From Lachnospiraceae bacterium (GTDB lineage: Bacteria; Bacillota; Clostridia; Lachnospirales; Lachnospiraceae), in the NCBI GenBank assembly GCA_029054245.1, contig JAIDFQ010000064.1, positions 1-64,000 of the forward strand: a stretch of DNA of 64,000 nt, written 5' to 3'. Below are positions 17,538 to 26,937 of the stretch, piece after piece. The translations under genes were made by a program, and so were the position numbers. The notes beneath the pieces are model-generated. The model did no database searches. It worked only from the letters and a program-made list of their open reading frames with translations, and was not told the origin of the DNA. Position 1 is the stretch's first letter. Each line of letters starts with the position of its first letter.

Positions 17538-18149
17538 ATGCTTCTGAAAAAGAAAGATTTGCCTGAATTTGATTATTTGGAAAACTGGCCTGCACATTAT
17601 TTTGAAATCAAAAATGCCATTAAGAGAAAAGATTATCTGGAAAAGGCAATGGAACTGAATCTGGATCCTGCGCATGACGGGTATCGGATGAAGTTATTGA
17701 AGAAGCGTTTTTTTAGTGAGAATAAAAAGGGAACCGCAGACTCCTTCATGCTGGCATGGATCATGATCAAGGCGGCTGCGGCTAGTAATTCTTTTATGTT
17801 GAAAAAACAGACCCGGGAATTGGAAAACAATTTAAGGAATCTTTGCTTATATGATTTTACTCCTGAAAATGAAGATGAAAAACAGGTTCTTGATGAAGAG
17901 TGGAACGATTTTGCAAGATGTTATCTCGCCTCCTGCATTGAGAGCAAGAGCTATTGTTCTACCCTTTTCAATATGGTTCCTCTGCAGGATAAAGCTGTTG
18001 CCAAAAAGATCGTAGCCGAAATCAATTTAGTCACCCTCACTTACCCCGCAGCATTCGGACTGGAAGAGGCTATGGCGCCTCTTAGGCAGATTTTGATTTT
18101 CACCTTCTGCCATATGATTGAAAATGGGAGTTCCTATTGGAATCTATAG
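17538..18149 (+). CDS. Unknown helical cytoplasmic protein (DUF6553-like)
   Basis: 203 residues, mostly helical, with no signal peptide or membrane span. Recognisable blocks are FSENKKGTADSFMLAWIMIK and YDFTPENEDEKQVLDEEW. The pattern resembles small Lachnospiraceae proteins that I recall as DUF6553; this name is tentative and no function is known. TGGAGG is 7 nt before ATG, with a good promoter upstream. It stands alone on the plus strand, convergent with the binding-protein gene whose stop is only 7 nt away. Confidence 0.6.
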   Translation: MLLKKKDLPEFDYLENWPAHYFEIKNAIKRKDYLEKAMELNLDPAHDGYRMKLLKKRFFSENKKGTADSFMLAWIMIKAAAASNSFMLKKQTRELENNLRNLCLYDFTPENEDEKQVLDEEWNDFARCYLASCIESKSYCSTLFNMVPLQDKAVAKKIVAEINLVTLTYPAAFGLEEAMAPLRQILIFTFCHMIENGSSYWNL

Positions 18150-18156
18150 GTCCTTC

Positions 18157-19194
18157 TTATTTCAGGTACTGATACACATCCTCTGACAAAATCTTTTGGT
18201 AGGGCAGGCGGATATACTTTCCGCCTTCCAAATTTAGTGCGGATATATCTTGATCCATAGCAAGTGCATAAGCAAGGTCAAGCATTCCCCTTGCCTGTCC
18301 TTCTTTGTCATTATAAACGGTTCCTTCCATTTCCCCATTTTTTACCGCCTCGAGTCCCACATCTGTTCCATCGATTCCTACAATGACCGGCCAGTCCTTC
18401 AACGGTATTTCTGCTGCCTTCAGCGCGTCAATGGCCCCAAGCGCCATATCATCATTATTAGCAAGAATCAATTCGATTTGTTTCCCATATTCATTCAACA
18501 TCTGCGCCGTCTTTGTCTGTGCCTGTGCTCTGTTCCAGTTCGCAATGGCATATCCAAGCTTTTCCACTTCAATACCTTTTTCCGTGATAGTACTGACTGA
18601 GTATTCTGTCCGCACAATGGAATCTTGATGTCCCGCCTCCCCTTCTAATATCACATACTGGAAAACACCATCGCCATTTTTATCTATAGACGGATCTTTT
18701 TTAAACGCTTCCGCTGCAATCTCGCCTTCCATAATTCCCGACTCAAACGCTTTTGCTCCCACATAATAAAGCTGGTTCCAACGCTCCAGATCCTCTGCCA
18801 CCAGTTCCCTGTTAAAAAACACGACCGGCACATTTTCGCTTTCTGCCATATCAATAATCGTGGTCGGTTCCGTCCTGTCTACCAGATTCACACAAATTAC
18901 ATCGCATCCATCCTCAAGCATTTCCTCTACCTGCGCATTCTGTGTGGACTGAGAAGCAGAAGCATTGTACACATCTATATTAATCGCAATGCCGGTCTCC
19001 CACGTTTTTTCCCTCGCATATACTTTGAAAGATTCCATCAGCTGGGATACAAAGGTATCATATTGATCATACACCGTTACCCCTATTCTAATGCTTTCCG
19101 TTTCATTGTCTTTCCCTTCCCTGCTACAACCTACGCACAATGCCATGGATGCACACAGCATGCAGATTCCTATGAAGACCTTTCTTTTTCCCAT
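18157..19194 (-). CDS. Galactose-type sugar-binding lipoprotein
   Basis: 345 residues. A signal peptide with lipobox CVGC (about residue 23) precedes a periplasmic-binding type 1 domain (IRIGVTVYDQYDTFVSQLMESF). The loop DKNGDGVFQ matches the EF-hand-like calcium site of MglB galactose-binding proteins, and LANNDDMALGAIDAL is the sugar-contact NDDMA motif. It is the last gene of the unit YesN, YesM, membrane-tethered binding protein, and this gene. It carries no permease of its own, so it may feed the mgl importer or present sugar to the sensor kinase. Confidence 0.85.
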   Translation of the reverse strand: MGKRKVFIGICMLCASMALCVGCSREGKDNETESIRIGVTVYDQYDTFVSQLMESFKVYAREKTWETGIAINIDVYNASASQSTQNAQVEEMLEDGCDVICVNLVDRTEPTTIIDMAESENVPVVFFNRELVAEDLERWNQLYYVGAKAFESGIMEGEIAAEAFKKDPSIDKNGDGVFQYVILEGEAGHQDSIVRTEYSVSTITEKGIEVEKLGYAIANWNRAQAQTKTAQMLNEYGKQIELILANNDDMALGAIDALKAAEIPLKDWPVIVGIDGTDVGLEAVKNGEMEGTVYNDKEGQARGMLDLAYALAMDQDISALNLEGGKYIRLPYQKILSEDVYQYLK

Positions 19195-19266
19195 TCCGTA
19201 TTCCCTCTCTTTAACTGCCGTACGGGCTTTTCAATCCTGTTCTCATCATATAGATTACCAACCTAT

Positions 19267-20247
19267 CTACTGAACGATCGGAAACAAGATTTTTTGATTT
19301 TCTTCCTCGTACAGGTTCGTCTGATCTATGACCAGATAATCAACCTCCATGTTTTCAGCTCTTGACAGACGGTATTTCAACTGTCTTGCCACCTCTTCCA
19401 TGCTCAGATATCCCATATTGAATTCATTAGGTACTACAAGCGACTTTATCCATCCTTTGTCCAAATAGTATACTGCCTTCTCCGAACACCCAACACCATA
19501 TAAAAGGCAGTTTTCTTTTCTTTCCTCTCCTCTGCCAATGAGGTAATCCACCGCCAGCTCTGTCTCTGCATTTCCAAGCGCTATGATAATATCTACAGGT
19601 TCCTCCTGGTTATTGACAGTAAGTTCCCTAATCATATCTGCCTTGTTTCCCTGCAGCACCCAAGAAATTTCTGTGTTTTTCTCTGCAAGAACCTGCTCAA
19701 TTCCGGCAAGACGTTGCTGCATGGCAATCTGCTTCTGATTTCCACATAGAATACCGATTCTTTTCTGTTCACTATCGGCTCCGATTTCCTGCATGACCTC
19801 TCTGCCAAGCGCCATTCCGATTCCCATATTGTCAGGTCCTGTAACCGCATACACACCCTGTGGTTCAACATCGCTCTCAATCAACATCACTGCCATCTGC
19901 GCTTCTACTTCTCCAAGTTCTTCCATTCCCTCATCGTCTGAAATCATCTGTATAATCAACCCTTCTGCTCCGCCACGCACTTCGCGCAAGATCAGCTCCA
20001 TTTCCTCTTCTATATCATCAAATTCCCCAGAAAACACAAAGTTCAGATTGATGTTATAATCCTGCGCTGCCTGCTCAAGTCCCTGTCGCATGGCAATCCA
20101 TCGGTCATTATTACTATCCTCCACGATAACCGAAACCGTATATGGTTTCTCCTCCTTGCCGGCATCCAGCATTTCATAGACAGCTCCCCCAATGACGATC
20201 ACTAATATCAGCATCAGCAAACTAAAATATATTTTATTTCTATTCAT
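19267..20247 (-). CDS. Membrane-tethered sugar-binding sensor protein
   Basis: About 326 residues. I chose ATG of MNRNKIYF because AAGGAGGAGG lies just upstream. It overlaps the kinase stop by 8 nt, indicating coupling. One N-terminal span (about 6-24) has no lipobox cysteine. The rest is a type 1 periplasmic-binding fold (VIVEDSNNDRWIAMRQGLEQ; GPDNMGIGMALG; GILCGNQKQ) without the calcium loop seen in its neighbour. The overlap with a YesM kinase suggests it is the sensory partner that delivers ligand information to that kinase. Confidence 0.75.
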   Translation of the reverse strand: MNRNKIYFSLLMLILVIVIGGAVYEMLDAGKEEKPYTVSVIVEDSNNDRWIAMRQGLEQAAQDYNINLNFVFSGEFDDIEEEMELILREVRGGAEGLIIQMISDDEGMEELGEVEAQMAVMLIESDVEPQGVYAVTGPDNMGIGMALGREVMQEIGADSEQKRIGILCGNQKQIAMQQRLAGIEQVLAEKNTEISWVLQGNKADMIRELTVNNQEEPVDIIIALGNAETELAVDYLIGRGEERKENCLLYGVGCSEKAVYYLDKGWIKSLVVPNEFNMGYLSMEEVARQLKYRLSRAENMEVDYLVIDQTNLYEEENQKILFPIVQ

Positions 20248-22096
20248 CCGCCTCCTCCTTCGGCTGCCGTTCTCTGCTGCCTTCAAGCTGTTCTACTGCC
20301 TCCGCACCATATAGAATACCCGGCAGATGAATCCGCACTGTCGTCCCCTCATCGGGGCAGCTTTCAATTTCAAGTCCATAGGGACTTCCAAAACGCAGCC
20401 TTATCCTGTTATGCACATTGATAAGACCTACCCCGGAACCATGCTTCCGGATCCGATTATTTTCCGTCAACAACTGCTCCACTGTCTCCCTGGGCATACC
20501 CAAGCCATTATCACAGACTTCAATATAAATGTCTTCCCCTTTCCGATATCCCGAGACCAGGATTTCACCATCGCCGTCCATGCACTCCACTCCATAATAA
20601 ATGGCATTTTCCAAAAGCGGCTGTATAATCAGCTTCACCGTACAATAGGAAAAAATTTCTTCCTCTATCCTAAAATCCACAGTAAAGATATTTTTGTAAC
20701 GGATTTTCTGAATATTCATGTAATTTCTAGCATGTTTGATTTCATCCTCAATACTGATAATCGTTCTGCCGCGGCTTAAACTGATTCTGAACAGACTGGC
20801 AAGCTGGGTAATCATAAAAACAGCATCCTCATAGCGTTCTCCCTCGATCATCCACACGATGGAATCTAATGTATTATACAAAAAATGAGGATTAATCTGA
20901 GACTGAAGTGCATCCAGCTCACTTTTACGCTTCTCCTCCTGCTCCACCACAATATCTTTCATCAGCTGCTGGAGCTGTTCCACGGTAGCGCGAAGTGTTT
21001 TACCAAGATGCTCCACTTCCATCGTACCGCCTACGTAAATATCAGGATTCAAATTGCCTGCTTCCCACTCCTTAACCGACCCATTCAGCTTCTGCAAAGG
21101 TTTAACAATACTTGCCGAAACCAGCTGATTTAAGATAATCGTCGCCAAAATTAACAGCGCCACCAGCATGATTACAAACATACGCATTCCGTAAAGCCCC
21201 ATATTAAAAGAGCTCATTGGAATCACACTGACAATCTTCCAACCCGTGTAGCTCACCGTTTTTACCGTAATCAGCCTTCTTTCTCCATTGAAGATCTCTT
21301 GACGACTCCCATCTGGATATCCAACTGCTACCAGATTATTTTCTTCAAAAAGACTGGTATAAATCAGTTTTTGCTTGGGGTGGTAAATAATTTCACCATT
21401 GCTGTCCATCAAATATACATATTCAGATGAATTATCCGTATTTGCCTTCTTTAATAGCTGCTCAATGCTGCTATAGTTCATATCTACCAGCAGCATGCCA
21501 AGCGTTGAATTTCCATGGTCAGTCAATTCCACTGCCCTGCTTAAGGAAACCACCCAATAATAACGATAGCTTGTATTGTCAAACAGATTTTGCACATGGG
21601 GAGTCGAAAAATGAATATTTTCCATCTGATCCATGGCATTAATGAACCACTTCTGATTTGTAATATCTGGATTTTCCTTTTCTGTTGCCACCGGAGCCGC
21701 TGCCACCAGCCTTCCGTCATTGGTGTAGCAGGCTATGCTGATCAAGTTATCCTTGTTCGCCTCATACAGAAGATTCATCTCTGCATCCATCGTATCCACT
21801 GCCAGATCCGTATTCTTAATGACGCTGTAATACATCGCATCCGAAATACGGCGCATCCCTCTTAAATATGTTTCGAGTTTAATGGAAGTCTGATTGAGAA
21901 GCTGCTCTGCGCTTTCCACCATCATGCCCTGCATCTGCTTTACGAACCGGCTGTACAGCGTTACACTTAAAAGCCCCATGGTGCAGGCGGAAATAACCGT
22001 AAAAGAAAACACGATCGTCATTTGGATCGAGCGCATCTTTGCATGCATTTTCATATATGATATTAATTTAAAATAAAGTTCCTTTATTTTTTTCAT
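20240..22096 (-). CDS. Sensor histidine kinase, YesM/LytS-like family
   Basis: 618 residues. TM1 is near 25-48, followed by a large extracellular Cache-like sensor domain (about 50-300). TM2 is near 303-325, followed by HAMP and the His_kinase domain with NPHFLYN, phosphoacceptor His near 404. The ATPase N-box is LLENAIYYG (about 494), with G-boxes DNGLGM and GSGVGL. It phosphorylates the YesN-type regulator encoded just upstream (4-nt overlap). It is embedded with two sugar-binding proteins and the mgl importer, so control of carbohydrate uptake is inferred. Confidence 0.93.
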   Translation of the reverse strand: MKKIKELYFKLISYMKMHAKMRSIQMTIVFSFTVISACTMGLLSVTLYSRFVKQMQGMMVESAEQLLNQTSIKLETYLRGMRRISDAMYYSVIKNTDLAVDTMDAEMNLLYEANKDNLISIACYTNDGRLVAAAPVATEKENPDITNQKWFINAMDQMENIHFSTPHVQNLFDNTSYRYYWVVSLSRAVELTDHGNSTLGMLLVDMNYSSIEQLLKKANTDNSSEYVYLMDSNGEIIYHPKQKLIYTSLFEENNLVAVGYPDGSRQEIFNGERRLITVKTVSYTGWKIVSVIPMSSFNMGLYGMRMFVIMLVALLILATIILNQLVSASIVKPLQKLNGSVKEWEAGNLNPDIYVGGTMEVEHLGKTLRATVEQLQQLMKDIVVEQEEKRKSELDALQSQINPHFLYNTLDSIVWMIEGERYEDAVFMITQLASLFRISLSRGRTIISIEDEIKHARNYMNIQKIRYKNIFTVDFRIEEEIFSYCTVKLIIQPLLENAIYYGVECMDGDGEILVSGYRKGEDIYIEVCDNGLGMPRETVEQLLTENNRIRKHGSGVGLINVHNRIRLRFGSPYGLEIESCPDEGTTVRIHLPGILYGAEAVEQLEGSRERQPKEEADE

Positions 22097-23706
22097 CTTT
22101 GTTCTAATTTATCTGCTTTATATTTTGACGGTGACATACCAAACTGTTTCTTGAATACATAACTAAAGTAATTGGGATCCGAATAACCGACTTTTTCAGC
22201 AATGATATACGTCTTTTCCCCCTTTTCCAGCAAAAGTTCCAGCGCTTTATCCATACGGTAATCTGTAAGATAATTAATAAAAGTCTTGCCCGTCTCCTTT
22301 TTAAACACCGTAGAAAAATATGCCGCACTGACGCTTAAGCAGCCGCATATGGTTTCAATACTAAGCTCCTGATCCCCGTAATGCTCTTTAACGTATTCTA
22401 TCGCTTTCGTCACAAAAGATTTGGTTGTATCCTGCCGCTCATGCAATACCTGTCTACGCATTCTTATGCAGCTTTCCTCCAGCCATTCCTTCAGTGCCTG
22501 TGTTGATTCCAGCTGCAGCGCCTGATTATAAATATCACTGTCCTGCCCAAAAATAGCATCTGCATTAATCTGATTATTTCCGATAAACCGAAAGATTTCC
22601 GTAACAAGTTCCATAAGCAAAAGGCGATATTTCTGCAGAGACATTTTAGAAACTGCCAGACGTGCGGCAAATTCACCCACCGCCTCTCTAAGAGATCCCT
22701 CTTCTCCCATTTTAATCTCTTTAAAAATCTTCTGGATAAATGGTTCCTCCCATGGTATATCCACATTTTCCTGGGGATCTGTCTCCGCAATATTAATTGC
22801 CCTTGTATTTCCATATAACACCCGATAAGAAACTGCATTTTGGGCGCCCTGATAAGATTTAGGCAGCCGGCACAAATGATCACACAAATGACCGATTCCG
22901 GCAGTCACCCTTGCATTGCAAATGCGTTTTGCCATACGGCAAAGCTTGTCCATCGTATCCGTAAAACGGGCAACAGAATCTTCGTCACACAGCTGTGTAA
23001 TGACAAGAATATCCCCCAAATACATAAAGATTTTACTGTCCCATGCGCCAAGAAGCTGCTCCTCCGCCAGCTTTTTTACCGCAATCGCTTTCAGAAACGG
23101 ATCTATCTGCGCATCCTCCCCATCCGATGCCGTACTGATATGGAGTATCGTCACAACATAATAAGGACCTTTTAAATCGATCTGATAATCGGCTGCATAT
23201 TTTTCAATCTGATCCTCTGCAATCCTCCCGTCCATCAGCGAAATCAAAAAATTCTCCTGAAGCATCGGAAGACTCTCCAGATAATATTCACGCAGTTTAT
23301 CGATATTTCTCTTCTCGTCCAGCTCTTTATCTAAGTTCACCTTAATTCTTTCAAAAATCTCCCGCAGTTCATTGGAGTCGATTGGCTTTAAAATATATTC
23401 TTCCGCCTCTACTTTAATGGCTTCCCGCGCATAATCAAATTCATCAAAACCTGAAAAAATGATAATCTTCGTTTTAGGATAAAGTTCTTTCAGTTTTCTG
23501 CAAAAGGTAAGCCCATCCATATAGGGCATTTTGATGTCTGTCATTACCACATCTACTTGAAGTTCCTCTGCCATTTCCAAGGCTTCTACCCCATTTCTTG
23601 CATATCCTGCAATGCAAAATCCCATGCTTTCCCAATCCAGCTTTTTCATAATCACCTGGAAAACTTCTTCTTCATCATCCACTAATAATACTGAGTACAG
23701 ATTCAT
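22093..23706 (-). CDS. Response regulator, YesN-type (receiver plus AraC HTH)
   Basis: 537 residues. An N-terminal receiver has acidic pocket VDDEEE, phosphoacceptor Asp57 (VVMTDIKMP) and conserved Lys in LKPID near 108. A long helical middle region follows, then a C-terminal AraC-type double HTH (IETICGCLSVSAAYFSTVFKK and VGYSDPNYFSYVFKKQFG, written here as family landmarks). Partner of the YesM kinase encoded 4 nt inside its stop. Likely target promoters are mglB and this operon itself, which is inference. Confidence 0.93.
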   Translation of the reverse strand: MNLYSVLLVDDEEEVFQVIMKKLDWESMGFCIAGYARNGVEALEMAEELQVDVVMTDIKMPYMDGLTFCRKLKELYPKTKIIIFSGFDEFDYAREAIKVEAEEYILKPIDSNELREIFERIKVNLDKELDEKRNIDKLREYYLESLPMLQENFLISLMDGRIAEDQIEKYAADYQIDLKGPYYVVTILHISTASDGEDAQIDPFLKAIAVKKLAEEQLLGAWDSKIFMYLGDILVITQLCDEDSVARFTDTMDKLCRMAKRICNARVTAGIGHLCDHLCRLPKSYQGAQNAVSYRVLYGNTRAINIAETDPQENVDIPWEEPFIQKIFKEIKMGEEGSLREAVGEFAARLAVSKMSLQKYRLLLMELVTEIFRFIGNNQINADAIFGQDSDIYNQALQLESTQALKEWLEESCIRMRRQVLHERQDTTKSFVTKAIEYVKEHYGDQELSIETICGCLSVSAAYFSTVFKKETGKTFINYLTDYRMDKALELLLEKGEKTYIIAEKVGYSDPNYFSYVFKKQFGMSPSKYKADKLEQR

Positions 23707-23742
23707 CTATTCCTTCCAGCCCTTTCCCTATATATGCTGTCA

Positions 23743-24054
23743 TCATCCGCCGTATTTATCATTCATCCGTTTCCACAGCACACCCATAATCATGGTACAG
23801 ATTATAATTTCTGCCACTGCCGCATAAATATTCACAAAAATCAAAACTGCCATCAAAAGCGTTCCAATTCCAAAAAATAAGATCAGTTTTCCCCCTGCTT
23901 TCGCAAATTCCTTCTCGTTTTTCAACGGTCCTTTATTTTTCCCTTTAATACCGCTCGCATCCTGAACCACCAATAACCGGATTCCATAAAACATACAGAT
24001 GACAAACAATAGCAGCGGAATCCCCGCCTGATTTAAAATATATTCCAGCGTCAT
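23743..24054 (-). CDS. Small three-span membrane protein
   Basis: About 103 residues from ATG of MTLEYIL, where GGAGG is 4 nt upstream; an upstream ATG lacks a site. There are three hydrophobic segments: residues 10-28, 52-72 and 72-92. A short Lys-rich cytoplasmic loop (IKGKNKGPLKNEKEF) lies between the first two. No family is recognised. It lies 36 nt upstream of yesN-like and 75 nt after the mgl terminator, so it probably heads the sensory operon. Confidence 0.6.
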   Translation of the reverse strand: MTLEYILNQAGIPLLLFVICMFYGIRLLVVQDASGIKGKNKGPLKNEKEFAKAGGKLILFFGIGTLLMAVLIFVNIYAAVAEIIICTMIMGVLWKRMNDKYGG

Positions 24055-24126
24055 AAATCCTCCTACAATCATAAAGCACCCATTCCTATGAAAATTGCGG
24101 CTTACCGCCTTTATGGGTGATTAGTA

Positions 24127-24163
24127 AAATAGCGGTTGGGATATTTATTCCAACCGCTATTTA
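24127..24163 (-). terminator. Terminator of the mglBAC operon
   Basis: AAATAGCGGTTGG pairs with CCAACCGCTATTT around a 10-nt A/T loop, 15 nt after the mglC stop on the minus strand. It is followed by TTTTACTAATC. Some read-through into the sensory operon is plausible because the T-run is short. Confidence 0.75.
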
Positions 24164-24177
24164 TTATAGCTTATTTA

Positions 24178-25167
24178 TTATTTCTTTGCTACATACTTTC
24201 TAATGTCAAGCGAGATCGCAATAAAGATAACAACACCAATCGCTATGTACTGTGCATTTGGATTCATTCCCAAATACTGCAATGCCGTCTTGAGCAATTC
24301 AAAAACTGCTACACCAATCAGCGCCGAAGAAACTTTACCGCGTCCTCCTGTTACAGATACACCGCCGATGGTACACGCTGCAATCGCTTCCATCTCATAG
24401 CCAAGTCCAAGTGCAACGGATGCACCGCCTCCCTTTGCGCCAAGCATGAAACCTGCCAGGCCATACATAGCTGCTGCCTTCATGTAAATCAGAATCAGGG
24501 TCAGCTTTACAGGAACACCGGCAACCTCTGCTGCCTGTGCATTTCCGCCGATGGCATACATGTATTTTCCATGACGGGTCATGTTAAAGATAAACCATGT
24601 AATAATTGCAACTATCACTGCAATCCAGATTAAATAATTGATTCCAAGGAATTTACCGCCTGCCACATTGGTATACTCCTTAACATATCCTCCAAGCGGC
24701 GTGGCATTGGTATAAATCATATTGATACCGTACACAATTTCCATCATCGCAAGCGTTGCAATGAAAGGAGGCACGCTTAAATATGCGATAAAAAATCCTG
24801 TAACGAGACCAAATGCTGCACAAATCAACATAACGATAATCGCTACCAGAAACACATTCAAAGGCTTCATATTCGGGAAAAATTTCCCTGAATAATCCAT
24901 ACGCTGCAGGAGCGTACCTGCGATACATCCGCCGAAGCCAATCATACGTCCGGCTGACAAGTCACAGCCTGCGGTGATAACACAGCCTGCAATACCAAGC
25001 GCGATTACCAGACGGAAACTCATATTCATGAAGATATTCATAAAGTTATTGGTCGTAAAGAAGTTTTTGGAAGTAAATCCTGTATAAATAACAAGGACGA
25101 ACATAACGATGATTACGCCATTGTTAATGATAAAATCTTTTATTTTTTGTTGTTTTGTCTTAACCAT
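24178..25167 (-). CDS. mglC: Galactose/methyl-galactoside ABC permease MglC
   Basis: 329 residues with eight to ten predicted spans and the BPD_transp_2 signature GCDLSAGRMIGFGG and TIGGVSVTGGRGKVSSALIG. GGGAGG is 7 nt before the chosen ATG; an earlier in-frame ATG would overlap mglA. It forms the homodimeric membrane channel for the MglA ATPase. Last gene of mglBAC. Confidence 0.93.
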   Translation of the reverse strand: MVKTKQQKIKDFIINNGVIIVMFVLVIYTGFTSKNFFTTNNFMNIFMNMSFRLVIALGIAGCVITAGCDLSAGRMIGFGGCIAGTLLQRMDYSGKFFPNMKPLNVFLVAIIVMLICAAFGLVTGFFIAYLSVPPFIATLAMMEIVYGINMIYTNATPLGGYVKEYTNVAGGKFLGINYLIWIAVIVAIITWFIFNMTRHGKYMYAIGGNAQAAEVAGVPVKLTLILIYMKAAAMYGLAGFMLGAKGGGASVALGLGYEMEAIAACTIGGVSVTGGRGKVSSALIGVAVFELLKTALQYLGMNPNAQYIAIGVVIFIAISLDIRKYVAKK

Positions 25168-25183
25168 TTTTTCTCCTCCCGAA

Positions 25184-26692
25184 TCAGAATTGTGTTGCAA
25201 AGCTCATGACTTTTGCCTGTGTCATATCTTCCGGCTTTTGAATCTCACCTGTAAGTTTGCCGTTACACATAACATAAACCCGATCTGCCATACCGAGAAG
25301 CTCTGACATTTCTGAAGAAATCATAATGATTGCCTTTCCCTGCTTTGCCAGTTCATTCATGATTTCATAAATTTCATGTTTTGCCCCTACGTCGATACCG
25401 CGGGTAGGTTCATCCATAATAAGTACGTCTGGATCATTTGCAAGCCATCTGGATACAATAACCTTCTGTTGATTACCTCCTGAAAGGTTTGCAATATGTT
25501 CTTTCATGCTGGGCGTCTTGATTCTCAACTTCTTGATGTTTTCATCAACAATACCGTTGATACGCTTATGATCTAACACAAATCCTGCTTTGAGGTATTT
25601 GTTGTATATGGATATTCCCACATTGTCCTTAATGGAAAGACATCCAAAAATACCGTTTCCACGACGATCCTCTGTAATCAGCCCTATCCCGGCGTTCATC
25701 GCATCAATGGGATGATTGATCTTCACTTTCTTCCCATGCATATAAACTTCACCGGAAGCCACACCGCGGATACCGAAAATACCTTCCATAAGTTCCGTCC
25801 TCTGCGCTCCTACCAGACCTCCAAATCCAAGGATTTCGCCCTTTCTAAGTTTAAAGCTTACATCTTGAAAAGATTTGGTATGAATGGAAGAAAGATTCTT
25901 TACTTCCATGATCACCTCTCCCGGTGAATTTACTTTGTCGGGATATACATTGGTCAGCTCGCGACCTATCATCTTTGCAATGATCTGGTCTGTGGTCATA
26001 TCCGCCGCCGGCCATGTCCCTACATAGGTTCCATCACGCATGATGGTAATATCATCTGCAATGCGCTTGATTTCATCCATTTTATGTGAAATATAAACCA
26101 TGGTTACACCCTTTTCACGCAAATCATTCATAATGCGGAAAAGCACCTCAACTTCATTGTCTGAAAGGGATGAGGTCGGCTCATCGAAAATTACAACCTT
26201 TGCCTGTTGAGAAACCGCTTTTGCAATTTCCACCGACTGCATCTGACCGATGGATAATGTTCCCAGCTGTGCTTTTGGATCAAAATCCATTTTAACTTCC
26301 TTCAGCCATTTTTCTGTTTCCTCATACATGGTTTTATGATCGATCCATTTTATAGGTCCAATACTTTTTATTGGAAATCTTCCCAGATAAAGATTTTCTG
26401 CCACACTTCTTGCCGGTACCGGCTGCAGTTCCTGATGTACCATTGCAATTCCATGCTTCATTGCTTCATCCGGATTATTAACTTCAATTTTTTCACCATC
26501 CAGGTAAATTTCACCTGCGTCCATTTTGTAGATGCCAAAGAGGCATTTCATCAGTGTTGATTTCCCCGCACCATTCTCTCCCATCAATGCATGGACTGTT
26601 CCCGGACGAAGCGATAACTGTACGTTGTCAAGTGCCTTTACACCGGGGAATGATTTGCAGATCCCCTTCAGCTCCAGTTTATACTCAGCCAT
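25184..26692 (-). CDS. mglA: Galactose/methyl-galactoside ABC ATPase MglA
   Basis: 502 residues with two fused nucleotide-binding domains. The first has Walker A GENGAGKST (about 37-45), signature LSIGQMQSVEIAKAV and Walker B VVIFDEPTSSL. The second has a degenerate Walker A (GGLVGAQRTELMEG), signature LSGGNQQKVIVSRWL and Walker B VLIMDEPTRGIDVG. The asymmetric second site is normal for the RbsA/MglA/XylG class. It lies between mglB and mglC. The mglB-mglA gap of 245 nt holds a terminator-like hairpin. Confidence 0.95.
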   Translation of the reverse strand: MAEYKLELKGICKSFPGVKALDNVQLSLRPGTVHALMGENGAGKSTLMKCLFGIYKMDAGEIYLDGEKIEVNNPDEAMKHGIAMVHQELQPVPARSVAENLYLGRFPIKSIGPIKWIDHKTMYEETEKWLKEVKMDFDPKAQLGTLSIGQMQSVEIAKAVSQQAKVVIFDEPTSSLSDNEVEVLFRIMNDLREKGVTMVYISHKMDEIKRIADDITIMRDGTYVGTWPAADMTTDQIIAKMIGRELTNVYPDKVNSPGEVIMEVKNLSSIHTKSFQDVSFKLRKGEILGFGGLVGAQRTELMEGIFGIRGVASGEVYMHGKKVKINHPIDAMNAGIGLITEDRRGNGIFGCLSIKDNVGISIYNKYLKAGFVLDHKRINGIVDENIKKLRIKTPSMKEHIANLSGGNQQKVIVSRWLANDPDVLIMDEPTRGIDVGAKHEIYEIMNELAKQGKAIIMISSEMSELLGMADRVYVMCNGKLTGEIQKPEDMTQAKVMSFATQF

Positions 26693-26794
26693 TTTGCTCC
26701 TCCTTTTGCTTTATTTTACTATCATACCCATAAGTCCAAATGACCTCCTGCTTCAAAGCTGTCATGTTGGATAAATAATCATGCATCATTGTTT

Positions 26795-26833
26795 TCATCA
26801 TATAGGGAAACCCAAAGGATTTTCCTATATGGT
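26795..26833. other. A/T hairpin in the mglB-mglA gap
   Basis: CATATAGG and CCTATATG form an 8-bp stem, extendable by AAA/TTT pairs, around the loop. It lies between the terminator-like hairpin and the mglA start on the minus strand. In the processed transcript it would sit at the 5' side of the mglA mRNA and may protect it. Confidence 0.5.
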
Positions 26834-26834
26834 G

Positions 26835-26865
26835 AAAAAGGGCGGGTGCTGTAGGTAGCACCCGC
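26835..26865 (-). terminator. Terminator-like hairpin between mglB and mglA
   Basis: On the minus strand GCGGGTGCT and AGCACCCGC form a perfect 9-bp stem with a 6-nt loop, followed by CCTTTTTC. It would end most transcripts after mglB while letting some continue into mglA. That fits the excess of binding protein over the membrane complex commonly needed by such importers. Confidence 0.75.
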
Positions 26866-26937
26866 ACCTTATTTTTGTTAACATTCAGATGCCTCGTGAA
26901 ACACGGCATCTGTCAATTCTATTTACCTGACTGATGA

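Noticed and set aside
24136-24633. 165-codon plus-strand frame rich in Cys and Asn
   Set aside because: Antisense to mglC and its terminator; composition is that of a reversed membrane-protein gene.
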